From the NCBI GenBank assembly GCA_942486035.1, contig CALNXK010000124.1, positions 683,501-747,500 of the forward strand: 64,000 nt of DNA, in the 5' to 3' direction. The notes below the pieces were generated by a model. The model ran no database searches and was not told where the DNA came from. It saw only the letters and a program-made list of their open reading frames with translations. Origin of the DNA: Porites lobata (Eukaryota > Cnidaria > Anthozoa > Scleractinia > Poritidae). Positions 37,377 through 49,765 of the stretch are shown one piece after another; positions within the stretch are counted from its first letter, which is position 1; each line of letters starts with the position of its first letter. The position numbers and the translations under genes were made by a program.

Positions 37377-39592
37377 GTCCACCAATTTATGCATTAAGGA
37401 TCAACAAGACATGAGCATATTATTTTTTTTAAAAAAAGATATAACTAGTTCAGCTGGGAAACCGGGGATCAATCATACAAAACGTAATACACCCTTTGAA
37501 CCCAGACCTTAAACCACTGAATTGTGACCAGCTGTTCAGAATCACGTTTCAGAATGTACAAAATACTTACAGCGCATACTTAAATTTTTAAGATTATCTG
37601 ATTAAAATCTGAATCACCCTACTGAAACCACGGCCACACTTGTATATAGTTAATTGGTTCGTTTCCGCCCCGTTATGAGACTTGGGATTCTTAACCCTCG
37701 GACGTGCAACCCCTCCCCCCCTCCCCGACGCTTTTTTTTTTTTAGACGATAAAACATCAGCACCCGACGTTTCAGTGGCCGTTCGTTTATCCCTCGCGCG
37801 CATTTTGAGACAATTTTAGTCATGGTCAGTTACTATGGTTACGACACATGATGACTTAAGTAGCAGGTTGTCAAGCCATTTTTCAGTGAAAATGCCTGTT
37901 CTTACAACTTTTTTTAACAATAAAAGAAAAACCTGTGAATGAAATGATGCAAAGGGCTTATTTAAATGTTATTTTATATGTGAAGCACAGAAAATTATCA
38001 TTTATCGCGATTTTAACCTGACTTCTAATTCTTGGTGAGATCCAAGATGGCGACCATTGTTGGTGACGTCACAGGCATCCAGCAACGCCACCACCCATTA
38101 AAAATAAACTTCATCTTGTTGAGTAGATCAAAGGCTTTCCACTGACGGCAAAATCGTTTTGAAATACTGCCAATTATCATGATCAAAAACTCTGGGGAGG
38201 GGTTCCATTCACCACTCCGTCTTATGCCACGGTTGTGGTATGAATTTGCGCGTACGTCTTAGGGTTAACCCTGTTAAATTAATTTGAATTATTTGTTTCA
38301 GTCATTTACTTTAAAGCCGAGGGGAAAAAACTGAAAAGGAATTATTAAGATTATGATGATGATTATTATTATTATCATCAATATTACAATTATTACAATG
38401 CAATTTTCCTTTGCCAAATTACAATTTGCTGGTTAAGGTAGGTTACACGAGAAAAGGGACAATCATCTGTACTACTATTCAGTCATTTTCGCGGGAGAAA
38501 CGAAATACTTGTAAACAACGTTAAGTTCTTTCTCCACGAAAATTGTTTGTCTTTTTCCTAAGTTAAAATTGATAAGTGTAGCCGTGGCTAATATTGAGCT
38601 TCACAGTATACAGTATGCCCTTTGATTTACAACGTTTTTTGATGTTATTAATTAGAGAGATTTAGAGTTTCGTTTATACGGCAAACCGTGGGTTTGTACC
38701 ACGTGACTAAGTGTTCCCTTTACTTCTCGAACTTGCTCGTTTGCTGTTAAATAAATCTACAAAAAATTGTTAGTTTCAAGTTAGTTTTATCCATAAGAAT
38801 TGCTTTGAGCTGTTTTCATTTTATCTGCATATTTTCTATTTTGAGAAATTCTCAACTTGAATCTGTAGACGTTTGCCATTTGCCGTTAGCGTGACTATAA
38901 ATCTCTCTATTTAATATCTTCTGACAAAAAATGACTAAAATGAAAAGACGCTTTTTTACCAAACGCCCCATTGAGGACAGCTATTAAATAACGCACTTCT
39001 TTCTTTGGGGAAATCCAGATATATACACGCTACTTCAGCAGTTGTGTTGGCATCAAACTTTCGGCGCATCCCTGTAAAGAAAGTAACAATTGATACATTA
39101 ATTAATCTTTGATTTCAAAACAAAATAAAGGTCAAAGAGTTAAATTTCTGGATGCCATGGATGATGATATGAAAAATAGCAAAATGAAAAGCATTTAACA
39201 TGTTAGACATGTGTTCGTTTTGAAACTATGAATTTCTCTACATATAGTGCTAGTCCTGTAGGAAAACGAAGGAAACTTATTCCCTATGTATATCTTTTAT
39301 CCACACCTGACCTAAAGTATTTAACAATTCAGAACATTAAGCAATGCCTAGTGTTCAATTGATTTTTGAAATGTGTTGGTAGCCCGTTAGGAACAGCGTT
39401 TACTTGAGTGAATCCATAATAATTTAACACTTACCACCCAACCCATCCTTACTTTATACATATTTTTATTCTTTTTATTATCAAGTCTGTCATTTTCCTC
39501 TTATCTGAATTTGACAAAATTGGTTCTAGCTTTTCTTCTTAAGCCTTTTGTTACTAGAACAGCAAGAAAAAAAACCTCCACTTACGACTTGC

Positions 39593-39956
39593 TCAATGAC
39601 TCTTTTCCAATTCAATCTTAACGTCATCGCCCATCAGAACAAAAGGAGCCCAGTACTTCGGAGCAGAATAATCGTGGGAGTCTCGAAGACATTTCATGGC
39701 CCTCTGAAGAGCAACACTTGCACTTTCTCCACTTCCAAGTTGTTTGTAGAAAGATTTCATAAACATCAATTGCCCAGAGTGTCGCCAGCACGGAACGAGC
39801 ACCAGCAAACAAGAAAGCACGTGCCATACCGACCACACCCTCAGATGATACCTTTCCTTGACCACTGTGGCAGCAACTAAGCACAACCAGCCTCGCTCTC
39901 AGCTTAACAGCTTGTATGTCAGACATTTTCATAATGTAATCCCCCTCCTTAGGAGG
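39593..39956 (-). pseudogene. C-terminal remnant of the CHAT domain
   Basis: Directly after the TAG stop of the upstream frame, the same frame continues with SDIQAVKLRARLVVLSCCHS, the Cys motif of CHAT peptidases, and then ATLWAID. Just beyond (about 39776) the match jumps to another frame with MFMKSFYKQLGSGESAS and KYWAPFVLMGDD, ending at a stop at 39593. A small deletion with loss of frame explains the jump. The segment is untranslated unless the stop is read through. Confidence 0.8.
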
Positions 39957-42095
39957 CTAGGATTCCCATCGGGGGTCTGGAGCCAAAACAATTTCTCCAG
40001 TTTCCTTTCTTCCGTGGGCTGCAATGTGTACCAAAGCAACTGACCCGATTCTCTGAAGTACCGCTTCTTTGGTTGCATCTTCACCTGTTAAAGGTTGACT
40101 CTTTAAAATTTCTCCAATCATCTCCACTTCAATTCTTGCGTACTTCAGAGGATCATAAATGGGGCTCCCCCGTCTATCTGTAATTTTCTTCAAGCATGGA
40201 TCTCCAACTAGCAGGGCTCCACTTTTACTGTGGTATTCAATTGGAGAATCTGTGATGACTTTCAAACTTGTCAGTGAGGGAACAGTGCGGATCCTTAAAG
40301 TTTCACTCAGGGCTGCCCAAGGAGCTTTGAACAAAGCGCCGTCAGAAACTACAATTAGTTCATCACCATCAAGCAAGTCTTCAATGGGACCAAGAGCTAC
40401 ATCATATAATGGCTGAAAAAGGTCGGTGGTCCCCTGTATTGGCTCCGATGTTTGATCATCGTCTCGAGTAGTTGAAGTTTGGTCATCACTCATCTTATCC
40501 ATTGACCGATTTTCGCACCTGATACCGACGCCAGCCCCAATGTATTCCAAAACAAAGTCTAAAAGGAAAGTAAAGGAATCTTCGTGTTCAGGACCAATTT
40601 CTATCTGCGCTTGCCTAAAAATAGGGTTGTCCTCTTTTCCCAACACCCACATATTGACTTTTTTGTTTTGCAGGGCAAGAAAAAGTGTTAAAACAGTTGT
40701 CTTCCTTGAAATATTTCCGACTTCTTCTTCAGATTCAATTGACCTGGGAGAAAGTGATGTAAGGCCATAAGTTACTTTTAAGGCATCGAGCAAAGCCTGT
40801 GCCCGTCCCCTCTCAGCAGCGTATAAAGCCTCATCATTCCTTTGAAGCATTACTAAAACCTGCCATAAATGAGTATAGGCACATGGATGATGAAGCGTAC
40901 AGAAACTTATTTTCAATTGATCTTCCGAGATAGAATTGGCTCTAATAGTGTCATAGATTCTAACGCAGCATCTAAAATGTTCTAAAGCCTCATTCAAGGA
41001 ATGTGATTGCAGAAAAGAGTGACCCAGGCCTTGATGTGCACATGCTTCAGCTATCCTGTCACTGATTTCCTCGGCAATCCTCAAGTGTTGCTTGTAACAC
41101 TCTATTGCTTCCTTCAAGTCGTGGAGTTTTCTATAACAATCTCCAAGGCGGCAATAGGCTTTTCCTTGTCCTCCCCTGTCACCGATTTCCTCGGCAGTGC
41201 TCAGGTGTAGCTTGTAGTACTCCATTGCTCCTGGCACGTCGCCGAGGGAATAACGAACTTGACCGATGTTTACATAGGCACGTCCTTTTCCTATTCTGTC
41301 ACCTAGTTCCTCGGCAATGTTCAGGTGTTTCTTGTAGCACTCCATTGCTCGTGGGAATTCTTGAAGGTGGTAATAAGAATTGCCGAGAGTGGAATAGGCC
41401 TTGCCTTCCCCTACCCTGTCACCAACTTCCTCGGCAATGATGATGCATTTATTGGTGTACTCTATTGCTCGTTGGTGTTCGCCGAGAATTTCATAAATAA
41501 GGCCGAGATTGCCATAGCCTTGCAATTGCACTGCCCTGTCACCCACTCCCTTGGCAATGATGAGGCCTTTATTGGTGTACTCTATTGCTCGTTGATATTC
41601 GCGGAGAGCCTCATAAATATAGCCGAGTTTGCCATAGGCTGTGCCTTCACATGCCCTGTTACCAAATTCCTTGGCAATGCTGAGGTGTTGATTGTGGCAC
41701 TCTATTGCTTGTTGGAATTCCTTGAGGGAGGCATAAGCATGGCCGAGATTGTCATAGGCACATCCTTCCCATTCCCTGTCACCAACTTCCTTGGCAATCC
41801 TGAGCTCTTGGTTGTGGTACTCTATTTCTCGTTGGGAGTCACCAAGGGATCCATAAGCACAGCCGAGTCTGTGATAGGCACGTCCTGCACCTGTTCTGTC
41901 ACCGACGTCCTCAGCAATCCTCAGGTATTGCTTGATGTACCCTATTTCTTGATGGAAGTCACTGAGGAAGTAATAAGCTCTGGCTAGATTGTAGTAGGCA
42001 TATGCATCTGCTTTCTCTGCCGTGTTTTTATTGATTTGCGCTATTGTAAGACGCTTTTTTTGTTCCTCTATATGTTGTAGTATTCTTTCTGCCAT
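39957..42095 (-). CDS. TPR-CHAT protein, truncated before the catalytic Cys
   Basis: A single exon of 712 residues. Nine tetratricopeptide repeats of exactly 40 residues (about 28-390), each ending in GDR or a variant, form the N-terminal half. A linker leads into a CHAT domain (caspase HetF associated with TPRs, peptidase clan CD) from about 470, with GRAQALLDAL, LIVVSDGALF-APWAAL and SGALLVGDP. The His motif HIAAHG is present (His near 694), but a TAG follows eighteen codons later, before the Cys motif. Anthozoan genomes carry many such genes, often named TTC28-like. TPRs mediate protein binding; CHAT domains can be proteases. As read, the product would be a TPR protein without a complete dyad. 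The Met start is the first in the frame. A 220-codon antisense frame over the repeats is a shadow of the 120-bp periodicity. Confidence 0.85.
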   Translation of the reverse strand: MAERILQHIEEQKKRLTIAQINKNTAEKADAYAYYNLARAYYFLSDFHQEIGYIKQYLRIAEDVGDRTGAGRAYHRLGCAYGSLGDSQREIEYHNQELRIAKEVGDREWEGCAYDNLGHAYASLKEFQQAIECHNQHLSIAKEFGNRACEGTAYGKLGYIYEALREYQRAIEYTNKGLIIAKGVGDRAVQLQGYGNLGLIYEILGEHQRAIEYTNKCIIIAEEVGDRVGEGKAYSTLGNSYYHLQEFPRAMECYKKHLNIAEELGDRIGKGRAYVNIGQVRYSLGDVPGAMEYYKLHLSTAEEIGDRGGQGKAYCRLGDCYRKLHDLKEAIECYKQHLRIAEEISDRIAEACAHQGLGHSFLQSHSLNEALEHFRCCVRIYDTIRANSISEDQLKISFCTLHHPCAYTHLWQVLVMLQRNDEALYAAERGRAQALLDALKVTYGLTSLSPRSIESEEEVGNISRKTTVLTLFLALQNKKVNMWVLGKEDNPIFRQAQIEIGPEHEDSFTFLLDFVLEYIGAGVGIRCENRSMDKMSDDQTSTTRDDDQTSEPIQGTTDLFQPLYDVALGPIEDLLDGDELIVVSDGALFKAPWAALSETLRIRTVPSLTSLKVITDSPIEYHSKSGALLVGDPCLKKITDRRGSPIYDPLKYARIEVEMIGEILKSQPLTGEDATKEAVLQRIGSVALVHIAAHGRKETGEIVLAPDPRWES

Positions 42096-42353
42096 TTCGA
42101 AGTTTTAGTATTCGAAGTGGAACTGTTTCTTGGGCGTAAGGTTTCTTTAAAGAAGCCTGGAGGTGTAAAAAAAGCAAAATAATTGTCATTAGTACATTTG
42201 AAGTCTTTTACAAAATTTTGTCTCCTTTAGACAGATAAAACATGATAGAACTTTCCACTTCTTTCTCCCTGGATTTACTCTATCTGACGCACCTCCTGAG
42301 TTTTTTTTTGTTGTTGTCAATTTCTGGATATTGGTGTATATATTAAAGCGATA

Positions 42354-42511
42354 GACCACACTTTCTATGGGTTTACCGGCGTGATAATCCACGCGGGATG
42401 TTGGGAGAACGTAAATCACGAGCCGAAGGCGAGTGATTTACAAGCTTTTCGAGTGTTCTCCCAACATCCTAAGTGGGTTATCACGCCGGTAAACCCATAG
42501 AAAGTGTGGTC
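42354..42511. mobile_element. Foldback element, 158 bp
   Basis: GACCACACTTTCTATGGGTT and its exact complement form long outer arms, continued inward by a second paired block (GATGTTGGGAGAAC / GTTCTCCCAACATC). The apex contains CGAGCCGAAGGC, the complement of the apex text in the 34.7-kb foldback. Confidence 0.85.
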
Positions 42512-44889
42512 TGGTGCTTTTATAAAACAAACCGTAAAGCATGTTTTAGTTTTCTATGAGTTTACCGGGCGGGCACAATAAACCATAGGTTTTTAACCGT
42601 AATCAGAACGAGGGTACTATCTTAGTTAATTATTTTATAAAACAAATATTTCCTGCAGATTCCCTTAAAACGTCTTTCTATAAATTTGGATGAAAATAAA
42701 AAATCTCTTTGTACCCTACCTAAATATTCAAAAAACAAGAAAGGTTTCATTAAGTACAAAAACTAACCACTTTTGAAACTCCTGTGATACGAAATGAAAA
42801 AAGAGTTGAGAGCTTCTGCCTGAGAAAGTGTGGTAGGCTTGGAAATAGGTGTCGGTCGATTTTGGTCAAATTGGGTACAATTAGTTACTATGGGGATTTC
42901 CACATTATGCCAATGTTTTAACTCGATTGACCCTTTTTTGGTCTGAGGTATAGATCAGCCTTTTGGGGCCGGGGTTCTCTGAGGTCAATTTTTAGTTTTG
43001 AATAATTCACCTTTAATGTATGGATGGGAACATTTTGAGCCAAATCAAGAGTCATTTCTTATTACCGTAAAGTTCTCATAGTAGCGACCCCCCGAAAGTA
43101 ACGTTAAAAGTTTCTGACTTCTAATAAATCCCGAAAATATCGAGCCCCCGAAAGTAACAAGTCCCAAAAAAGCGTCAACCATTACATTGAATTACGTTAT
43201 AAACATACCGAATGCCTTTATTGTTTTCCAATTGCAACCCATAGTCAAATTTTTAGTGTATAATACTAATATCTTCGTGCAATTTATCACAATGAGGCTC
43301 TTTGTAACAAGGGAAAGATGGCATGCCTGAAACTTTGTCAACTATCATTCGTCGTTGACGTCAGTTCACAGATTGCACAATGTAAAAACTAAACTGATTA
43401 AAAGTTCATCTCAACAAAAGGAACGTTTCTTCAAGTTAAAACTGAAACCTCTGTATACTGCACTATAAAATACATTTGTTTGTCATGGACTAAAAGCACT
43501 GAGTTTGGCTTTCCTCCCCTCAGTCAGAGAAGAATTCGATTTCCTCTACATCGGCTAATTCACCCATTCGGTAGTCCGGTAGACCATCGATGTTGATTTC
43601 ACTGTCCCTGCAATACCGAATTTCTCAAAGGAACGGATAACCGTGTCTTTCAGGAGACGAGAGGTCTCTTGTCATGCCGTGCAAGCTAGTACAACTCGTC
43701 CCGACAAGTGACAACACAATATGGGTTATTCAGTATCCAGAGACCACAAATGTGGCGGACAAAAACATGAAACTGGACAAGTGAATTCCTTGTCATTTGC
43801 TAACTATAATCATTGCTCTCGTCTTTTACCAGAGTATTGCTGTGTTTAGCACGTAGGTACTATCTCTGTTACACATATCATGTAACACAAATAAAATATT
43901 GTTTTTTTTTAAATATTATGTTGTTTATTTTTTCATATCGAGAAGGAGTATTTCCATCGTTTGTGGCTTTATTGTTTAGTTTCATGCTCGTGCATGAAAC
44001 AGAGAAACCGCAAAAATCCCAAAGTTAAGTCCAATTAACTTCGGTTTCCACTTTTGAAACTATAAAATTCTTACATGAGTAGAAAGTATAGACCTTTTGA
44101 TCTAAACGTCAAGAGGAAAATACTAAGGTTATAAGGCTTTCTCACTGTGCAGCCGTGCTTTGATGATTCTACTATAGCCACAACAGTACTCTCCCCATCT
44201 AGTTTACATAAAATGTTTCAGCCCAAATAGCCTGTGTTATAGGCACCCTCCAGTCAGAAAAAAAATTGGTTTTTCTGAGGGGATGGGGCGGTTGTAGACA
44301 GGTTAAGCCCAGGGAAATGGGGCTAGGTCTAATCCTCAAAAATGTGTCGGCTGCCCGGCGACAATAACATTACATGTAAATTTCAGAGACCATAAACTGG
44401 CAAACCACAACAAATTTTAAATTGTTTGCCTTACATAGGGCAGAAATACAAGCAATTTAAACTGTAAAAAGTAATTTTCCTAAAATACTTTGTGGCATTA
44501 TGATTTACATAGTGCCAATGCACATTGAAAAATTTAAAAGGTAGCTGTTTGCAGGAAAATGTTGCTTGTGTGAGGAGGGATAGGGGTGAGGTGGGGGGTG
44601 GGAGGGGGGTATAAAGGAAGTTGAAGAGAGAAGCAGACAAGGGAGACAACGAAGGGAGAGAAACACAAATCGGCTAAAACAATATTCTAGTCGGACATGG
44701 AACAAACATACTTTGCTTCGCGGTCGCAAACCGGTCTAAGCTTATTATTAATTATTTCTTAGTAAAAAAGAGAAGGAAAAAAACTACAGCAGGAAATCAA
44801 AATAAACCTTACAGAAATATCTGATTAGAAAAATTCCAAGTTAAAGGAGATTATTTCTTACCTGGACGATTTGATCTCTGTGAAGAAAT

Positions 44890-45330
44890 TTTCAGCGGAG
44901 TTTTGAAGTGTTCTCCAGTGGTTGGATTTAAATGCAGAGGACTTTCAAATATATAGGGTGGCCGACAGAAACAGAAAAACCACAAGACATCAACAACAAC
45001 AAAAATAGCAGAGGACAAACCAGAAAAACAAACAAAACAGAAACACATAAGACAAAACGGAAACCCAAAACAGAAAAACACTACCAGAAAACAGAAGAAC
45101 AAATCCCAAAGCGGAAGTAAGCATCCCTAAGAGGAAACACACTCAAAAAATACAAAATTAAACCGCAAAACTGAAACAGAATCCAAAAATACAAACCATA
45201 GCCACAAAAGACGAAAGCAAAAACAAGGAAATAGTGTAAAACTATACAGTTTTTCATGTGTCGAGGTTTTTTTGACAGGCGTTTTACGTTTTTTTTTAGG
45301 GATAACATGATCGCAGGTTATTATTATCTC
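44890..45330. repeat. A-rich repeat, inverted relative at 49.7-50.1 kb
   Basis: Lys/Thr/Glu-rich frames come from CAGAAAAACCACAAG-like low-complexity text. The segment at about 49735-50060 reads as its rough reverse complement, including TGATCGCGGGTTA next to a T/A run. Both are probably copies of one element. Confidence 0.5.
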
Positions 45331-46714
45331 GGAACATTAAACTGTTAATTAATCTCGTTCCCAGGCTATCTGTTCTTCCGTCGCCTCTCGCTCCAGGTGA
45401 CCGGTATTTTCGTCTCTGAGGTCTCCGGTCAATTTTAGCCAGCCGGGGTGTTCAAGCGAGGACCGGAAAGCAAAACCACGTGGGGTCCGTTCCTCGATCG
45501 TCTTGGTACCTTTTCTAGTCCAAAGTAGACAGCCTAACGTGACACATGATTACTAACGTATGGCGTTAAAATACAGAGATTGACTTTGACTGAACGTCAG
45601 TTGCTCGAGATTTAATATGCCCGACATTAGGGAAGCGACAGTAGCGAAACGTCATTTATAAAGCTATTTGGCGTACTTTAAAAATTTGTGGGGGTTATCT
45701 TAATTGGCTAACTTGGTCAAATTTAAGTGATTTTTCCGTCGAACTGAATTTTTAGGGAGCACTGACATCAAAGTGTAAATAGAGAAAAATAAATTTGTCT
45801 TTGGGTGCTTTTGTCCTCCGTATAACGCAGTGACGGCGAATAAATTTATAAAAACGTGTGATGCACGGCAGAGTTATTGTTCTGTTTATTGAACGTATAT
45901 CAAGAAAACATGCGAACGAGGCCCCGTTCACATAGAGAAAAATTTCCCCGGGATCACCCTCCCTGCCCGAGTCAACTTAAGCAAGTGTTTATATGATAAA
46001 TAGTTGACCCCTTTGTCCAAGCCTAGAGCTGAAAACAGCACTCCCGCATGGTCTGATTCTCTCGTCTTGACCGAGTTGACCCGGCTTAGCTAGAAAGGTG
46101 ACCTTACCATTGAAAAAGCGCTCTAACCCACTATTTGTTTCTAATGTATTTAAACGCCAAGTTTCGGTAAGGAAATGTAAGAAATTTTGGCTCGCCCAGG
46201 GTAGCTGGGGTAGGCAAGTGACTCTTCTACTCGGGGCGACTTTTCTTCATATAAGGGGCGACCTTGCAGTTTTTGGAAGACCTCACGTTATTGGCGGGGA
46301 AAAATATGAACAAACAAAGTTTGGAACCTAGCCCGAAAACAAAAGAACTGCGACACATAGGGGTCTATTCTGAACTGCTGCAAGGCTACTGGGGCCACGG
46401 GGCGTAATTGGCTATTAACGTGATGACATGTTTTTGCTACTAAAGGAATTCATTTCATTTTTTCTTTTATATTTAAATTTGGTAATCCCACTGAGATTGA
46501 AATAACAAAAGCCCTAACTTGGGCAAGAAAGCAAAACCCTGAAGGAATCTGGTATGTTAAAATGACGTCATCTTGGAAATGGCCTTTTTTAGAATCCCAC
46601 AGAATTTGGCTTTCTGATGCAAATTAAGGTTCCTGAATTTACTGAATTAAATATGAAAGAAATTTAAAAAAAAAAAACGAAATGATTCTGGTCATATTTG
46701 TGGATTGACACTAT

Positions 46715-47130
46715 CGTGAAAAGCCTCGTCCATGCAAATCCGGATATTTTTAAAAGCGCATTTAGATATATTTTTCACATGAATCGGCCTTCCGTCTGGT
46801 ATTCCGTCCACGCACGAAACCGGTGAATCCTCTCACCCAAACATTAGGCTGATTTAGCAACAGAACGAGAACATCAGTTGACAACGGGAAAGCGCGCGGA
46901 AAGGACTAAACGCGACTTCCATTGCTCAATTTGCTGCTCTGTGATTGGCCAAGCCAGTTGTTTGATTTGTGCGCGTCGTCGTCAACTGACGTTTCCGTTC
47001 TATTGCTAAGTCAGCCCGATATCTTTTTGAAACCGCTCTCCAGAGTGGTTTAAGGCCTCGTCTACACGAATGCGGGTGAAAAAATATGCAGTTTCAAAAA
47101 TTAGTCTGGATTCGTGTGCACGTGGCCCTA
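46715..47130. mobile_element. MITE interrupted by a second MITE
   Basis: Outer ends: CCTCGTCCATGCAAATCCGG near 46729 and its diverged complement ending GTGTGCACGTGGCC near 47127. The inner element 46847-47016 has its own ends, GGCTGATTTAGCAACAGAACG and the near complement CGTTCTATTGCTAAGTCAGCC. The insertion lies immediately downstream of the MGLL stop codon. Confidence 0.6.
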
Positions 47131-47137
47131 AAACAGT

Positions 47138-49734
47138 TCAAGGTAGCTTTTGCTGAATCCAGTCAAGAATGTCCTTGTAAACCACGCTCGCAGTTTCTTC
47201 CACCTCATTCAAAAGTTCATGGCGTCCATTTTTGTACACCTGCAAAGCAAGTTTTACACGCAGTTGAGTTTATAATGAAATAATAATAGGTAGATTTAAA
47301 AATGACAACGGGACGGAAAATTGGACGAAGAGGGAAAACTCTGTATTATTCTTTAGACACCCGTTTGGGGACGAGAATGTCCTCTTTGGTGATTATTTTA
47401 TACATTCTCATAACCTTTTTCCTTGAAAATGTGGTGACATTGTTACGAGAAAATAGATATTGGTCACTCTTGGGGTTAAAAGGGTTTAGACAAATCACGA
47501 CTTTTGTTGGGATAAGTTCACAATAATTACGCTTGGAACAAAGCGGCCGAAACTCGTACCCCGGGCAGGACAATATCACCACATGAAAAAACGCCGTTTT
47601 AAGACCGCATCTTCCTGCCATCATGATATACCGTCAAGCGCCCTAACTATTCGTCGGAAATACCCATAGAGAGGCTATTAGTTCGCTCAGTGCTGTCAGT
47701 AAAGCAGCTCATTCGTGTACCTTAAATGTCTTGTCGTTACTTGGGGAATTCTCATGTAAGTAACGTGAACCGTCAATCTTCACTAATTGATCTCCATCAC
47801 CATGGACAAGTAGATAAGATGTTGTAAGCCTTGACAAGTTCCCCTGGATTTCATTCATTGCATCTAATATAGCTCCCGCCCATCTAACTTTCATTCCCTC
47901 ATGCCAGTTTAGGCTATCATTGGCATACTTTTCAACCTAAAACAATAGTAATAAACAAGGTGCATTGTGTTATTGAAGTCCTAGACTTGCCACAAGTCAA
48001 GCGCGAGAGAGTAGAAAGCGAGGGACGCCTGGTACTCAAGGAAATTCGACTTGTTGTAAGACCTTTGGTTACTAAATGGATTGTGCAAATAACTGAGTGA
48101 CATTGAATTTTTTATGGGGAGGCTCCAACCCTAAAAAACACGACGAGCTCCTTCAACGATAAATGTGTAAGGAGTTAGGTCAGGGGGTGGTGCCTTACCA
48201 TATAAAACGTTGTTGAGTAGCTCCCCGCCCTACCCCACCGGGGGTATAATCTTAGGGTTGATCAATTGAACAGGACAGAATAACCCTCGACAAACCCGCT
48301 GTCCACTTAACGTTACTAGTTCATTGCACAATCATGAAAGATGGAAAACGTCAATTCCTGACTCAAATTCCGAACGACTTGTCATAAACCATTAAACTGA
48401 AAAACTTTTATTCAATCTCCACCCAAAATATTCCAGTCAGTGGTACGAAATGTCGAGTGTCACGATCGGCTTGAGGGACTGGACACTGCGGCATTCGGCA
48501 ACCTCCAGAAATCACCTGAATATTTTCGGCATTGTTCGAAAGTCGTGGAAACTTTTTTTGGAAACGCGGATAAAATGCATACGAAAGTCCCTCTCCTTTG
48601 ACTCCCGAAAAGAGAGCAGTTTTCAATTGTGTTATTCGCCTTTTTAGAAACGAGAAGGGAATTTTATTAGAGAAGAAATTTGACCCGCGATTGTTTCTTG
48701 GATTGTTACTGGGGTCACGCCGGTCAGCTATTGGCCAATCTTTTTCTCTGTCCTTAGTACCAATCCCAGAACTCTTTGGCTGAGTTTCCCTGTAGTTTTG
48801 CATCACCTGTGTAGAATCCTGGCTTAAGAGTGATGGATCTATCGGTGGCCTGATCTGGTACGAGGGCATTATCCATGATACTATTCTTCCTAGACAAACC
48901 TGTAAGATACATGCGTTATATATGTTATTTGAGACCTTTAGTTTTTAAGACGAGGAAGACTACGAGTACGAGATTTTCTTAATGCTAAGCAGTGCGCGAG
49001 CATTGACCAGCGTCATTTTGGCGGGAAAACGTGATAGCCGTCGTCATTCTTCGACGAGTTTTGCCGAGAATGTCGTTGTGACGAAAACAAGTTATCAAAT
49101 GTTAGAAGCTAAGTTTTATTATTTTCGGCTGGGAGAGGGCTTAATCTCCTTGAATAAGTAACAGTGCTAACTCTTCTGGTGAATCAAAAGTACAAAGGAG
49201 CTTTCCGGGTGTCTATTTTTCTTTTTAAGAATAGCGAAAGTCGTACTCCTAGTAGGTCTCGTCCTCGAATCTAAAGGTCTCTTTTAACCAAGCGTGAGGT
49301 CCAGATAGCTGAATATTGGCCAAGTTCGTTTTGTTTTTTTTTGCGTTTTTATATATGGAACAATCACTACTGTATTAATTTCGCACCTTCCCCTAGAAGA
49401 CAAGGTTTAAAACTTGACTCGTGATAAAATAATCTCCTATTAAAATAATCATCATATTCCCTTCCCTCCGCCACTAGGACTTTGTAACTCCTGTGTATGG
49501 CGTGACTCCCGCGTAATTTTATCCAATCAGGAGTCAGTATTCCCGCAACTTGCAACACTGAATCTTATTTGCTACAAGACAGGTTTGATTTGTGGGTAAT
49601 AAAACGCGCAACATCACTTTCGGACTCGTTCTGCAGCAATTTGTTGCCCGTTTTACCTAACTTTCAGCCTCATTTTTAAAGTGAGGGTTTTTGGAACTCG
49701 GAATGGTCTATTATAGCCTGTGATCTTGCCCTCC

Positions 49735-49765
<31 letters not shown>

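Larger units (their letters stand above)
33818..39592. other. 5.8 kb without a recognisable gene
   Basis: No exon was recognised on either strand. The region holds a foldback element (34696-34798), a MITE (37119-37376), a stretch at about 35820-36010 in which GGATTCC-like words recur, and an ATT/GAT-rich tract at about 38345-38400. Confidence 0.4.
42096..47137. other. 5 kb intergenic, no gene recognised
   Basis: It contains the foldback at 42354-42511, a MITE-like fragment starting TACCGTAAAGTTCTCATAG near 43075, an A-rich low-complexity repeat at about 44890-45330, and nested MITEs at 46.7-47.1 kb. The stretch upstream of 42095 should hold the TPR-CHAT promoter, but no clear element was seen. 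Confidence 0.4.

Noticed and set aside
41325..41987. 220-codon plus-strand frame opposite the TPR repeats
   Set aside because: It mirrors the 120-bp repeat of the minus-strand TPR coding region and resembles no protein; the minus strand has clear TPR and CHAT motifs.
44851..45120. Lys/Thr-rich and Phe/Cys-rich frames on both strands
   Set aside because: Low-complexity repeat with an inverted relative near 49.8 kb.
48408..48869. 153-codon minus-strand frame
   Set aside because: Only its first 21 codons (within 48807-48869) are coding, as part of MGLL exon 5; the rest reads through the intron.
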